Below are positions 1 to 11,832 of a DNA stretch of 64,000 nt, one piece after another. The DNA is from Saccopteryx bilineata (Eukaryota > Chordata > Mammalia > Chiroptera > Emballonuridae): the NCBI RefSeq assembly GCF_036850765.1, contig NC_089491.1:187343520-187407519 (forward strand). Direction: 5' to 3'. The notes beneath the pieces were generated by a model. It searched no databases and had not been told where the DNA came from. It was given only the letters and a program-made list of their open reading frames with translations. The position numbers were made by a program, and so were the translations under genes. Position 1 is the stretch's first letter. The number at the start of each line of letters is the position of its first letter.

Positions 1-455
1 TTACGGGCCACTGAGGGGAGTTTGACTGTGAAGAGTGACATGATTTAAAGGGTTGCTCCAGCTTATGGGTTGAGAGCAAGGAGACAAGGATGGAAACGGG
101 CAGCCAGATAGGAAGCTCTGCAGTCATCTAGGACAGAGGAGCATGGAGTGGATCCAGGGGTAGCAGTGGAGGTGAGAAGTGGCCAGCTTCTGTATAAATT
201 GGAAGGGAGAGCCTGTAAGATAGCTGACAGCCTGGAGGTGGGAGTGAGGAAAGTGGTCACAATGGGAGGATGGAGTTTCCTTTGCTGAGATGGGGCCAAG
301 TGGGAGAGGAGGTTTGGAACTAGAGCTGGTGCCGTGTCTGGGAGTGTTTAGTTGAGTTACCGATGCAACATCCTTATGGAGCTTTCTAGTAGGCAGTTGC
401 ACGAACAAGTCTATTGTTGCAGGAGCATGTGTAGCTTGGAGGAGCAAAGTATTGT
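1..455. other. Unique flank, no gene seen
   Basis: Purine-rich mammalian sequence upstream of L1 A. The short ORFs here have no recognisable domain, no splice context and no codon bias. I see no repeat family that I can name. Confidence 0.5.
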
Positions 456-471
456 AAAGAACAGGACCAGG
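456..471 (+). repeat. Target-site duplication, left copy, of L1 A
   Basis: The 16-bp sequence AAAGAACAGGACCAGG lies directly before the first L1 base. It recurs with one C/T difference at 6448-6463, directly after the A-rich tail. The A-rich start of the duplication after a T fits the L1 endonuclease preference (TT/AAAA-like). This fixes both ends of the element. Confidence 0.85.
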
Positions 472-1400
472 GGAGGATGGAGATGGCAGCGGAGTAGGCG
501 GACGCACAGACGCCCAGCTCTCAACACCAAACTGGAATACAAATCAATTTAGAAAAAATCAGCATGAAAAACCAACACTGAACTGCAAGAACAGCTCTCA
601 AAAACCAAGGAGCAAAGAGGAAGCCACAATAATCCTGGTAAGGAGTGCCTGAATATCCTCTGCTTACAGGAACGGAAGGGGGGGGTGAGGCTGAGAGCCC
701 AGAGAGGATTTCACAGAGGAAAAAGAGCAGAAACTACTGCTCACAGCCACTTACCTGGCGACCAGGGAGCAAGGTGGGTTAAAAAGACCAGCTTATCTCC
801 CAAGTGGAAAGGACAGGGAGAGGGACAGACTGTGAGGGGCTAAGGTATGCAAGAAACGAAATAAAAAAGCTGACTCATTCGTGCTGGAGGCGGCCATAGC
901 TGGGGGAGGGACTGAACCTTTCACAAAACAGAGCTGAAGTGCTTCCGGATCAGAGATCTCCGGACATCTATCCAGCTCCAATCAGCGCAACAAGACACAG
1001 CTGAAAACAAGAAGTGGGGAGGAGGGGCAGTAACTCAGGTCTCCATGGAGATCTGAGATACACCTCCCCCTACTGAAGCTGAGAAAAAACCCTGCCCCCA
1101 GTGAGATTAGTTGGAGGAAGAGACCTTCAGCGTCTCAGGTTACACCCACAGCATTCCTGGTTACAGTTTCAAGGAAACCCCCTGCTGAGATCAGTTAACA
1201 AGACTATCACCTGGTAAGAAAACAAACAAATCAAGACTTCAAAGCTGCCCAAATCCGAAAGTGGATTACAAGTAATAGCTGATACCAACCCACGAAGACC
1301 TAAAAATAACACAACTGAAAACTGGAGGCAGACAACACCAAGCCTAGACTCAACCAACTCTACAAATAAAATAAAAAAATAAAAAATAAAAAAAAAGAAA
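472..1400 (+). promoter_or_regulatory. L1 A 5'UTR / internal promoter
   Basis: About 930 bp upstream of ORF1. The first 25 bases carry a GATGGC core next to GGAGTAGG, resembling the YY1-type site at the 5' end of other mammalian L1s. The same block ends L1 B (30922-31840). Unlike L1 F, H and I, I see no tandem monomers here. The last 40 bases before ORF1 are A-rich. Promoter function is inferred from position in the element. Confidence 0.7.
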
Positions 1401-2294
1401 ATGAGAAGACAAAGGAGTGCAATCCAAATGAAACCACAAGAGACACCTTCAAGAGATGAACTGAGTGATATGGAAATAATCAAACTTCCAGATGCGGAGT
1501 TCAAAATAATGATTGTAAGGATGCTTAGGGATCTTAGAACAACAATGGAGGGACAGTTTGAAAACCTAAACAAAGAAATAGCAAGTATAAAAAAGAATCA
1601 GTTGGAGACGACAAATACAATATCAGAAATAAAGACCACAATGGAAGGAATTAAAAACAGGATAGATAGAGCAGAGGATTGAATCAGCGAGTTAGAGGAC
1701 AACTGGAATGAAGGCATGAAAGCAGAGAAGAAAAGAGAAAAAAGACTCAAAAAGTCAGAGGAAACTCTTAGAGAGCTCTGTGACAACATGAAGAGAAATA
1801 ACATCCGCATCATAGGGGTTCCTGAAGAAGAAGAAAAAGAACAAGGGATAGAGACTTTGTTCAATCATATCATAGCTGAAAACTTCCCTAAATTAATGCA
1901 AGAGAAACTCTCACAAATCCAAGAAGCACAGAGGACTCCATTAAAGAGAAACCCAAAGAAACCTACACCAAGACACATCATAATTAAAATACCAAAGCTA
2001 AGCGATAAAGAGAAAATATTAAAAGCTGCAAGAGAAAAAAAAGTTATCACCTACAAAGGAGCCCCCATAAGGATGACATCTGACTTCTCAACAGAAACAC
2101 TTGAGGCCAGAAGGGAATGGCAAGAAATATTCAAAGTAATGCAGAACAAGAACCTACAACCAAGACTACTTTATCCAGCAAGGCTATCGTTTAAATTCGA
2201 AGGAGAAATAAAAAGCTTCCCAGACAAAAAACAACTCAAGGAATTCATTACAACCAAACCAATGCTGCAGGAAATATTAAGGGGCCTGGTGTAA
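1401..2294 (+). pseudogene. L1 A ORF1 (ORF1p), one in-frame stop
   Basis: ORF1p is the RNA-binding, trimer-forming chaperone that coats L1 RNA in the cytoplasm. The frame is 298 codons including the stop, exactly the length of the intact L1 B ORF1, but a TGA lies at 1680-1682 (codon 94). L1 B has CGA there, so this is a single C-to-T change at a CpG. The first ~95 residues are charged with heptad-like spacing (coiled coil, containing the stop). The middle has the RRM-like stretch beginning [13 protein letters not shown]. The C-terminal domain contains [13 protein letters not shown] and the conserved [13 protein letters not shown]2 follows after 65 bases. Confidence 0.9.
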
Positions 2295-2359
2295 ACAGAT
2301 AAAGTGGGAAAAGAATACAGAAAAAAAAAAAAAAAAGGAATACACCTTTAAAGAAGAAA

Positions 2360-5300
2360 ATGGCAATAAACAACTACATATCAATAATAACCTTAAATGT
2401 AAATGGATTAAATGATCCAATCAAAAGACATAGGGTAGCTGCGTGGATAAGAAAACAGGACCCATACATATGTTGTCTACAAGAGACACACCTTAGAACA
2501 AAAGACACACACAGATTGAAGGTAAAAGGATGGAAAAAAATGTTTCATGCAAACGGAAATGAAAAAAAAGCTGGGGTAGCAATACTTATATCAGACAAAT
2601 TGGACTTTAAAACAAAGGATATAGTAAGAGATAAAGAAGGCCACTACATAATGATAAAGGGAGTAATCCAACAGGAAGATATAACTATTATAAATATCTA
2701 TGCACCTAATATAGGAGCACCCAAATATATAAAACAGACTTTGATGGATTTAAAGGGCGAGATCAACAGCAATACTATAATAGTAGGGGATTTCAATACC
2801 CCACTAACATCACTAGATAGATCCTCAAGAAAGAAAATTAACAAAGAAACAGCAGACTTATTGGAAACACTAGATCAACTCGATTTAATAGATATCTTCA
2901 GAACCTTTCACCCTAAAGCAGCAGAATATACATTCTTTTCGAGTGCTCATGGTACATTCTCTAGAATAGACCACATGTTAGGGCACAAAAATGCTCTCAA
3001 CAAATTTAAGAAGACTGAAATCATATCAAGCACTTTCTCCGATCACAACGGCATGAAACTAGAAATGAATCACAGCAGAAAAGCTCAAAAATTCTCAAAC
3101 ACATGGAAACTAAATAGCAGGGTGTTAAACAATGAATGGATTAAGAATGAGATCAAAGAAGAAATAAAGAAATTCCTAGAAACGAATGACAATGAGCATA
3201 CAACAACTCAAAATTTATGGGACACAGCGAAAGCAGTGCTGAGAGGGAAGTTCATAGCACTACAGGCACACTTTCAGAAGCTAGAAAAAGCTCAAATAAA
3301 CAACTTAACCCTGCATCTAAAAGAATTAGAAAAAGAACAGCAAGTAAAGCCCAAATGTAGTAGAAGGAAGGAAATAATAAAGGTCAGAGCAGAAATAAAT
3401 GACATAGAGGCTAAAGAAACAATACAGAGGATCAATTAAACTAGGAGCTGGTTCTTTGAAAAGGTAAACAAGATTGATGAACCTTTAAGTAGACTCACCA
3501 AGAAAAAGAGAGAGAGGACTCAAATAAATAAAATTAGAAATGAGAGAGGAAAAATAACAACTGACACAACAGAAATACAAAATATTGTAAGAAAATACTA
3601 TGAAGAACTGTATGCCAAAAAACTAGACAACCTAGATGAAATGGACAAATTCCTTGAAACATACAATCTTCCAAAAATCAATCTGGAAGAATCAGAAAAC
3701 CTAAACAGACCGATTACACCAAAGGGAGTTATCAAAAAACTCCCAACAAAGAAAAGTCCGGGACCCGATGGCTTCACAACGGAATTCTACCAAATATTCA
3801 AAGAAGAACTAACTCCTATCCTTCTCAAACTATTTCAAAAAATTCAAGAGGAAGGAAGACTTCCAAACTCCTTTTATGAGGCGAGCATAATTCTGATTCC
3901 AAAACCAGGCAAAGACAACACAAAGAAAGAAAATTATAGGCCAATATCTCTGATGAATATAGATGCTAAAATCCTCAACAAAATATTAGCAAACCAGATC
4001 CAACAATATATGGAAAAAATTATACACCATGATCAAGTGGGATTTATTCTGGGGAGGCAAGGCTGGTACAATATTCGTAAATCAATCAATGTGATTCATC
4101 ACATAAACAAAAAGAAGGAGAAAAACCATATGATAATTTCAATAGATGCAGAAAAGGCATTTGATAAAATCCAGCACCCATTCATGATCAAAACTCTCAG
4201 CAAAGTGGGAAAACAGGGAACATACCTCAACATGATAAAAGCCATCTATGAGAAACCCACAGCCAACATCATACTCAATGGGCAAAAATTAAAAGCAATA
4301 CCCTTAAGATCAGGAACAAGGCAGGGGTGCCCCCTTTCACCACTCTTATTTAACATAGTCCTGGAAGTCCTAGCCACAGCAATCAGACAAGAAGAAGAAA
4401 CAAAAGGCATTCAAGTTGGAAAAGAAGAAGTAAAACTATCATTATTTGCAGATGATATGATATTGTATATAGAAAACCCTAAAGTCTCAGTCAAAAAACT
4501 ACTGGACCTGATAAATAAATTCAGCAAAGTGGCAGGATATAAAATCAATACTCAGAAATCAGAAGCATTTTTATACACCAACAATAAACAGTCAGAAAGA
4601 GAAATTAAGGAAACAATCCCCTTCACAATTACAACCAAAAAAATAAAGTACCTAGGAGTAAACTTAACCAAGGAGACTAAAGACTTGTACTCGGAAAATT
4701 ACAAAACATTGATAAAAGAAATCAAGGAAGATACAAACAAGTGGAAGCATATACCGTGCTCATGGTTAGGAAGAATAAACATCATTAAAATGTCTATATT
4801 ACCCAAAGCAATTTATAAATTCAATGCAATACCAATTAAAATACCAATGACATACTTCAAAGATATAGAACACATATTCCAAAAATTTATATGGAACCAA
4901 AAAAGGACACGAATAGCCTCAGCAATCTTAAAAAAGAAGAATAAAGTGGGAGGTATCACACTTCCTGATATCAAGTTATACTACAAGGCCATTGTACTCA
5001 AAACAGCCTGGTACTGGCATAAGAACAGGCGTATAGATCAATGGAATAGAACAGAGAACCCAGAAATAAACCCACAGTTCTATGGACAACTGATATTTGA
5101 CAAAGGAGGTAAGGAAATACAATGGAGTAAAGACAGCCTCTTTAACAAATGGTGTTGGGAAAATTGGACAGCTACCTGCAAAAAAATGAAACTAGATCAC
5201 CAGCTTACACCACTCACAAAAATAAACTCAAAATGGATAAAAGACTTGAATGTAGGCCGTGAAACCATAAGCATCTTAGAAGAAAACATAGGCAGTAAGC

Positions 5301-6145
5301 TCTCCGACATCTCTCGGAGCAATATATTTGCTGATTTATCTCCACGGGGAAGTGAAATAAAAGACAGGATAAACAAATGGGACTATATCAAACTAAAAAG
5401 CTTTTGCACAGCTAAAGACAACAAGAACAGAATAAAAAGACAAACTACACAATGGGAGAACATATTTGACAATACATCTGATAAGGGGTTAATAACCAAA
5501 ATTTATAAAGAACTTGTAAAACTCAACACCAGGAAGACAAACAACCCAATCCAAAAATGGGCAAAAGAGATGAATAGACACTTCTCCAAAGAGGACATAC
5601 AGATGGCCAATAGGCATATGAAAAAATGCTCAACATCACTAATCATTAGAGAAATGCAAATTAAAACCACAATGAGATATCACCTTACACCAGTCACAAT
5701 GGCGCTTATCAACAAAACAACACAGAATAAGTGCTGGCGAGGATGTGGAGAAAAGGGAACCCTCCTGCACTACTGGTGGGAATGCAGACTGGTGCAGCCA
5801 CTGTGGAAAACAGTATGGAGATTCCTCAAAAAACTGAAAATTGAACTGCCTTTTGACCCAGCTATCCCACTTTTAGGAATATACCCCAAGGACACCATAG
5901 AACGGCTTGAAAAGGAGAAATGCACCCGCATGTTTGTGGCAGCATTGTTCACAATAGCGAAGATCTGGAAACAGCCCAAGTGTCCGTCAGAGGACGAGTG
6001 GATTAAAAAACTTTGGTACATATATACTATGGAATACTACTCAGCCATAAGAAATGATGACATTGGATCATTTACAATAACATGGATGGACCTTGACAAC
6101 ATTATACGGAGTGAAATAAGTAAATCAGAAAAAATACTAAGATGA
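2360..6145 (+). pseudogene. L1 A ORF2 (endonuclease / reverse transcriptase), one internal stop
   Basis: ORF2p nicks DNA and reverse-transcribes L1 RNA at the nick. The frame spans 1262 codons with a single TAA at 3437-3439 (codon 360). Residues 1-240 are the APE-type endonuclease, with CLQETH, GDFNTPL (about residue 145) and SDHN (about residue 229). After the stop the same frame stays open: RT palm motif FADDM at about residue 696, then the C-terminal Cys-rich segment [18 protein letters not shown] (C-x3-C-x7-H-x4-C) near residue 1124. A 9-bp in-frame deletion near 3720 removes three residues kept in L1 B. L1 H has GAA (Glu) at the stop position, so the TAA is derived. It separates the endonuclease from the RT. 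Confidence 0.93.
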
Positions 6146-6447
6146 ATCCATACATAGAAGGGACATAAAAATGAGACTCAGAGACATGAACAAGAATGTG
6201 ATGGCAACAGGGGCGGGGGGTTGGGAGAGGGGGATGGGGTGAAGAAGGAGAGAGGGGTTAGGGGAGGGGAGGGGCACAAAGAAAACCAGATAGAAGGTGA
6301 CAGAAGACAATTTAACTTTGCGGGAGGGGTATATAGCACAATCAAATGTCAAAATAATCTAGAGATATTTTCTCTCAACGTATGTACCCTGATTTATCAA
6401 TGTCACTGCATTAAATTTAATAAAAAAAAAAATCAAAAAAAAAAAAA
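6146..6447 (+). promoter_or_regulatory. L1 A 3'UTR with G-rich tract and A-tail
   Basis: After the ORF2 stop there is a purine/G-run tract (about 6209-6275) with several GGGG runs, able in principle to form a G-quadruplex, as known for mammalian L1 3'UTRs. It is followed by the L1 3' end, with ATTTATCAATGTCACTGCA near 6391-6410, and an A-rich tail interrupted by TC. AATAAA at 6418-6423 is a plausible polyadenylation signal. Confidence 0.75.
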
Positions 6448-6463
6448 AAAGAACAGGACTAGG

Positions 6464-8710
6464 AAAGACCACTGAAAGCCCAAAGGCGAAAGGGAACAGA
6501 GGATAGAAATCACAGCCGCAGATGCTCAAAACACAGAGCCCTTGGTCTCTCCCCAACCTTATCTCCCACCTTTTCTGCTTCACAGAGTCATCTCTTTGTC
6601 CGTGATAGTCCCATCGAGGACCGCGAGCGACAAACAGAAATGAGTGAGTAAAGAAACAAGCATGGGATGCTGCAGTTGCCCCTGTGTGCCACCGTGTGCC
6701 TGTGTACACCCTGAGAAGGCAGGGAATCAGACATTCATTTTAGAAGCATTTCTTAAAAAAATAAATAAATAAAGGTTAAACTTGACATCAATAAATGCTT
6801 GAAATTTAAATGGGCAAGGCTCAGTTTTTAGTAAAATAAATTTAGGCGGACTAGCTCTCGTCCAGGGATGTTGCACCAAAGAGACTTCATTTCGTGTTAA
6901 GTCGAGATGGAAGGAATTGGAAAGCAGGGGATGGGACTGGGGCAGAACTCTTCCTAGTCCTCCTAATACAAGGTCATTGGCCAGCCATTACTCAGAGCTC
7001 TTCCCAGGCAGAAAATGGACACAGTTTGCTAGAGAGAGTTCATATTCCCCACTTGCATTAATCATCCCCTTCGAGGGCACTAGCCAGTCGGCTGAGGAAA
7101 ACTCACTCATGTCAGCATTTCCAATGTAAATGAGAGCACTCTTCCCTAGGCCTGGCCCGCTGCTTTGGCCAGACGGGAGCCATCTTTTACTGGGTTGCCA
7201 CATATGGTTGGCTCAACCCAGCAAATCTTTTCTCTGTAGTGTCTTATTGCTGCAATTTGTGGTTACAGTTTGTAAAAACTTAATAAATGGATGTGTTTTT
7301 GTATCCCCCAAGGAATAAAATGAAGATTATCACTTGGCGGTGCTTTCCACCATCATGTTCTTGTTGTTATTGTAGTAATGGAGCAGAAAATCAAGATTGC
7401 TCCCTAATGCCCAACTGACCACGCCACTTTCAGTCCTTGAGCAAAAAAATTATTTTTTTTTGCAAATTTTATTCAGACATTTGGATTATTATTTGCCAAA
7501 ATCGCCCCCATTCTTTCTTCTAACCAACGCATAGTTCTGTGATGGAAAAAAACAAACACACAGCTTTTTCTATCTCAATGAAAAATCAGCTGCTATTGTA
7601 TCTTTCATTTATTTCTGTACCTCACTTGTGAGAAGATATTAGTGACATGGATCATGCCTATGCATCATGCAACTTTCAATTTCTTTCAAAGTTATTTCTT
7701 TACTGTTCCTGAGCTTAAAGTATGTACCAAAGACAATGCTTACACCACCCATTTTATTGATGCGGCAACTGAGGTAAAAACCCCCCACAAAACTTAAATA
7801 TTTTTCTTACTGCCCCACACAACCCAGCCAGTCAGCATTCTGCACAGCAGTGTCTGCTGCCCCTTATGCGATCAATCTCACCTCCCAGGAAGAATTTTTA
7901 AGTTTGTGCATTTTATACAGGAAACAAAATTTAGATAAATATATCTCATGCTTCTTTATTGCCAAATATTTTAATACAGAGGTGTCACGTGCACTGTACA
8001 CATGCACATGAAAAGAAACAGGGTAATGTAGTATAGCTAAACCTATGGCTTCTTTTCAATGATTTCTTTTTCAGAACTGTTACCTGAATTTACAGCAGAC
8101 ATGCTGTACAACTTGTAAGTTTTGATTGTACAACAATCAACTAATTATACAATTTGGGCTATAGTAGCAGATAAATAAACTCCAGCTAAGGGAGCTCAGG
8201 TGGAAGAAAGAACTTCACACTGGCATGTGACATTTCAATGAAATCTTAGGATTTTTTCAGACTTCTCATAGGTTCTTAATTCTAGGAGAAGTGAAGTTAG
8301 TCAAAAATGTTTTCAAGTCACTGGGCAGATGTGCTGGCTAAGGTTATAGATTGAATAATTAAGGATGTATTTTGACCCTATTCCTGACTGAGTGGCCAAC
8401 TCTTTTAGTGAAATAGGACAGGTCACTGACCCAGCAATGACCTCAGTCCTGGTAAGGGCTAGAACAGGTCTCCACAATCAGGTGTATGAAAGGAGGGGCA
8501 AACAGAATGCTGGATGGGGCATTTTGGGACTAGGCAGTAGAGGCAGTTCCTGATGTAGTCTTTGCTGCTTATAGAGGACTCTACTGCAAGGTAGACTGGG
8601 TAGTCAGGCTAGGAGTTGGGGACTCTGTGGATTCTACAGAGAGGGAAGGAAGTAATTCAGACATGAGAGATTGTCATCCTCTTTCCAGCAGGGGTCAGTA
8701 GTAGGGCTGC
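6464..8710. other. Intergenic, no gene seen
   Basis: About 2.2 kb with ordinary AT-rich mammalian composition. Short ORFs such as 6917-7129 show no domain. I recognise no repeat family, RNA gene or splice-bounded exon. Confidence 0.5.
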
Positions 8711-9071
8711 TGTATTAGTCAGCTGGGCTGCCACTATGAAGTTCCATGAGCTGGGGGATTTCAACAACAGAAATTTATTTTCTCATGGTTTTGGAGGCTA
8801 CAAGTCAAAGATGAAGATGTCAGCAGGGTTGGTTTTCTCAGAGGCCTCTCTCCTGGCAGTACAAAGGTGGTTATTAGTGATCATAGGCCAACATCCCTTT
8901 CTATTGCAGATGGCCACCTACTCCCTGTGTCTTTATACGGTCTTCCCTTTGTGTTTCTGTCTAAATTTCCTCTTTTTATAAAGACACTGGTCAGATTGAA
9001 TTAGGGCCAACTGCAATAACCTCATTTTACCTTAATCACCACTTTAAAGATCCTGTCTCAAAATACAGTCA
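8711..9071 (-). mobile_element. MaLR-type LTR (MLT1/MST-like), part 1
   Basis: The text from TGTATTAGTCAGCTGGGCTG through the 'aacaacagaaatttatttt' and 'ggcctctctcctgg' blocks to 'ttttataaagacac' follows the reverse complement of the ERVL-MaLR LTR consensus as I remember it. It is split by L1 G and resumes at 10345. A ~48-bp block at 8855-8902 is foreign to that consensus and matches 12594-12643. Confidence 0.7.
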
Positions 9072-10344
9072 AAAACTGGAAAGCCACATGCAAAAGAATG
9101 AAACTGGACTACAGTTTATCCCCCTGTACTAAAATTAACTCAAAATGGATCAAAGATCTAAACATAAGACCTGAAACAATTAAGTACATAGAAGAAGACA
9201 TAGGTACTCAACTCATGGACCTGGGTTTTAAAGAGCATTTTATGAATTTGACTCCAATGGCAAGAGAAGTGAAGGCAAAAATTAATGAATGGGACTACAT
9301 CAGACTAAGAAGTTTTTGCTCAGCAAGAGAAACTGATAACAAAATAAACAGAAAGCCAACTAAATGGGAAATGATATTTTCAAACAACAGCTCAGATAAG
9401 GGCCTAATATCCAAAATATACAAAGAACTCATAAAACTCAAGAACAAACAAACAAACAATCCAATAAAAAAATGGGAAGAGGATATGAACAGACACTTCT
9501 CCCAGGAAGAAATACAAATGGCCAACAGATATATGAAAAGATGCTCATCTTCTTTAGCTATTAGAGAAATGCAAATCAAAACTATGATGAGATACCACCT
9601 CACACCTGTTCAATTAGCTATTATTAGCAAGACAGGTAATAGCAAATGTTGGAGAGGCTGTGGAGAAAAAGGAACCCTCATATACTGTTGGTGGGAATGT
9701 AAAGTAGTATAACCATTATGGAAGAAAGTATGGTGGTTCCTCAAAAAACTGAAAATAGAACTACCTTATGACCAGCAATCCCTCTACTGGGTATATACCC
9801 CAAAAACTCAGAAACATTGATACTAAAGACACATGCAGCCCCATGTTTATTGCAGCATTGTTCACAGTGGCCAGGACATGGAAACAACCAAAAAGCCCGT
9901 CAATAGATGACTGGATAAAGAAGATGTGGCACATATACACTATGGAATACTACTCAGCCATAAGAAATGATGACATCGGAACATTTACAGCAAAATGGTG
10001 GGATCTTGATAACATGATACGAAGCGAAATAAGTAAATCAGAAAAAAACAGGAACTGCATTATTCCATACGTAGGTGGGACATAAAAGTGAAACTAAGAG
10101 ACATTGATAAGAGTGTGGTGGTTACGGGGGGGGAGGGGGGAATGAGAGAGGGAAAGGAGGAGGGGGAGGGGCACAAAGAAAACAAGATAGCAGGTGACAG
10201 AGGACAATCTGACTTTGGGTGATGGGTATGCAACATAATTGAACGACAAGATAACCTGGACTTGTTACTTTGAATATATGTATCCTGATTTATTGATGTC
10301 ACCCCATTAAAAAAATAAAATTATTATAAAAAAAAATACAGTCA
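9060..10344 (+). mobile_element. 5'-truncated LINE-1 element G
   Basis: An L1 copy truncated in the 3' part of ORF2 (element about 9072-10332), flanked by 12-bp duplications AAAATACAGTCA at 9060-9071 and 10333-10344. It carries the ORF2 C-terminal region, a G-rich 3'UTR and an A-rich tail. Its protein matches L1 I far better than L1 A (for example [20 protein letters not shown]), so it belongs to the I lineage. It interrupts a MaLR-type LTR and is therefore younger than that LTR. Confidence 0.9.
9072..10085 (+). pseudogene. L1 G ORF2 C-terminal fragment
   Basis: This is the last ~335 residues of ORF2, beyond the RT core. It includes the Cys-rich motif [18 protein letters not shown] and the terminal block [24 protein letters not shown] near 9710 (CAA in L1 I) and a frameshift at about 9770 break the frame. 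No endonuclease or RT domain remains, so it encodes no active enzyme. Confidence 0.88.
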
Positions 10345-10414
10345 TAATTCTGAGGTTCTAGGAGTTAGGACTTCAACATATGTATGTGGAGGACAAAATT
10401 TTCAGCCCATCACA
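10345..10414 (-). mobile_element. MaLR-type LTR, part 2
   Basis: Continues the LTR of 8711-9071 after the L1 G insertion: 'ctgaggttctaggagttagg', 'acttcaacatatg' and the terminal 'cagcccatcaca'. The two parts join cleanly once L1 G and one copy of its duplication are removed. Confidence 0.65.
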
Positions 10415-11233
10415 ATGATTTTCAGTGATCTCCAGATAAATTTTATCATGTGGTCCCACAGGGAAAAAGAAAACATTTTGAGCATGAATATACAAATAAA
10501 TCTATTTAATTATTTATAAATAATATTTAACTGAACTAATGATATCTTTTGCACAATATAAAGCATACTCAAATATAAGAAATTTAAAGTATAAACAAGA
10601 CACAAATAGAAGTTCTATTTTTTGTTGCATTGCTCAGTGGACCATTTGGGCATGTCCTGGGATGTAGGTGCCTGCTTTGGGGGGACACTGACTTGGCAGT
10701 TACCATGTCTATCTCTCTGCTTCTTTGTTTTTCAAGGCTTCCTCTGGGAACCCACCTGTACTCCAGATTGACACACTCATTCCTGAGATATGAATCCCTG
10801 GTATCAGATCACAGTCAACTCTCCTTTCCTTGGGACCATTCTGTCTTTATGGAGACTTTGTCAATCTGTAGTTTACCTCAGTAATTGGATTTCCTTCAGT
10901 TCTGAGTCTGTGAAGACAAGTTGGTTTCTTGTCAGGCTCACCACGAGACTTCCATTTGTCACTTAACACTTTTCTCTTTGATGCACTTTTCATTCTTCTT
11001 ATATGTAATTTGTCTTTCCTCACCTAGGCTGTGAATACCCAAACAGCATAAATTAGTTTAAACTTTGTTTTCCTAGTGCCAAACCTGATTCTTGAGAACA
11101 GCAGGGTCTTCATAGATGGTTGATATTATAACTTTTCATATCTTCACATGAAGTAGAAAATTGACTGCTCACTATGTCTGTAGAAGTTAAAATTTTAAGT
11201 TTTGCAATTAAGTCTAACAGTTTAAAAAGTAGT
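10415..11233. other. Intergenic, no gene seen
   Basis: AT-rich, with no coding signal or repeat that I can name. The 84-codon ORF at 10630-10884 shows no recognisable domain. Confidence 0.45.
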
Positions 11234-11572
11234 CCTAACTGGTGGTGGCACAGTGGATAGAGCATTGATCCAGGATGCTGAGGTCCCTGGTTTAAAACTC
11301 CAAGGTCATTGGCTTGAGCGCAGGCTTGTCAGCTTGAGCATGGGTCATTGGCTTGAGTGTGGAATCATTGTTATGATCTCAATGTTGTTGGCTTGAGCTC
11401 AAGCTCTCTGGCTTGAACAAAGGGTCACAGGCTCAGATAAAGCCCCACCCCAGTCAAAGTATATATAAGAAGCAATCAATGAACAACTAAAGTTATGCAA
11501 CCATGAGTTGATGCTTCTCATCTTTCTCCTCTTTCTTTCTTTCCCTCCTGTCTCTCTCTCCCTAAAAAAAAA
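11234..11572 (+). mobile_element. tRNA-derived SINE copy 1
   Basis: Starts CCTAACTGGTGGTGGCACAG (family head CCTGACCAGGTGGTGGC). It has an A-box-like segment (TGGCACAGTGGATAGAGC), a decayed B-box (GGTTTAAAACTCC), degenerate 'ggcttgagc' repeats, 'atcaatgaacaactaaag', a pyrimidine tract (TCTTTCTCC...TCTCTC) and a short A-tail. This is the architecture of bat tRNA-derived SINEs; I do not assign a family name. A weak direct repeat (AAAAAGTAG / AAAAATGTAG) flanks it. It is a Pol III retroposon, not a tRNA gene. Confidence 0.8.
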
Positions 11573-11832
11573 TGTAGCTTTCTTAGTGGCCCTTCTAGAT
11601 GGTCCTTGGGGATAAAAGGTCATCATATATGTTTTTGTTAGTGTCCCCAGTGTGTAGCACAGGGCTACTGGCAAGGTGGCACCCAGAGTCAACTTTAGCT
11701 CAGCGCTGTTGCTGGTGAATGGACCGTTCAGTGAATGGACCTGATCTCTCATTGATGAAGAGCAAGGCAGATTGGGGGGTCTGGGAGAAGTTCCCACGCT
11801 GAAGAACTCACAAGACTATAAGCCTATGAGCA

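Larger units (their letters stand above)
472..6447 (+). mobile_element. Full-length LINE-1 element A
   Basis: A nearly complete 5.98-kb L1: ~930-bp 5'UTR, ORF1, short spacer, ORF2, G-rich 3'UTR and A-rich tail, bounded by 16-bp target-site duplications. Its start, close to GGAGATGGCAGCGGAGTAGG, matches the 5' end of L1 B, so it is not 5'-truncated. ORF1 has one stop and ORF2 has one stop plus a 9-bp in-frame deletion; otherwise both frames are open. It is therefore a young copy that is probably not autonomous. L1 B (25899-31840, opposite strand) is the same subfamily, and both share the stop at the end of the endonuclease part of ORF2. Confidence 0.95.

Noticed and set aside
63..552. Overlapping short ORFs in the left flank
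   Set aside because: No domain, low-complexity Ser/Pro-rich translations; the longest runs into the L1 A 5'UTR.
5770..6352. Minus-strand ORFs under L1 A ORF2 and its 3'UTR
   Set aside because: Antisense shadows of conserved ORF2 coding; the same shadows recur in every L1 copy.
11236..11300. A tRNA gene
   Set aside because: The A/B-box-like parts belong to a SINE head; no cloverleaf acceptor pairing, and the copy has the SINE body and A-tail.
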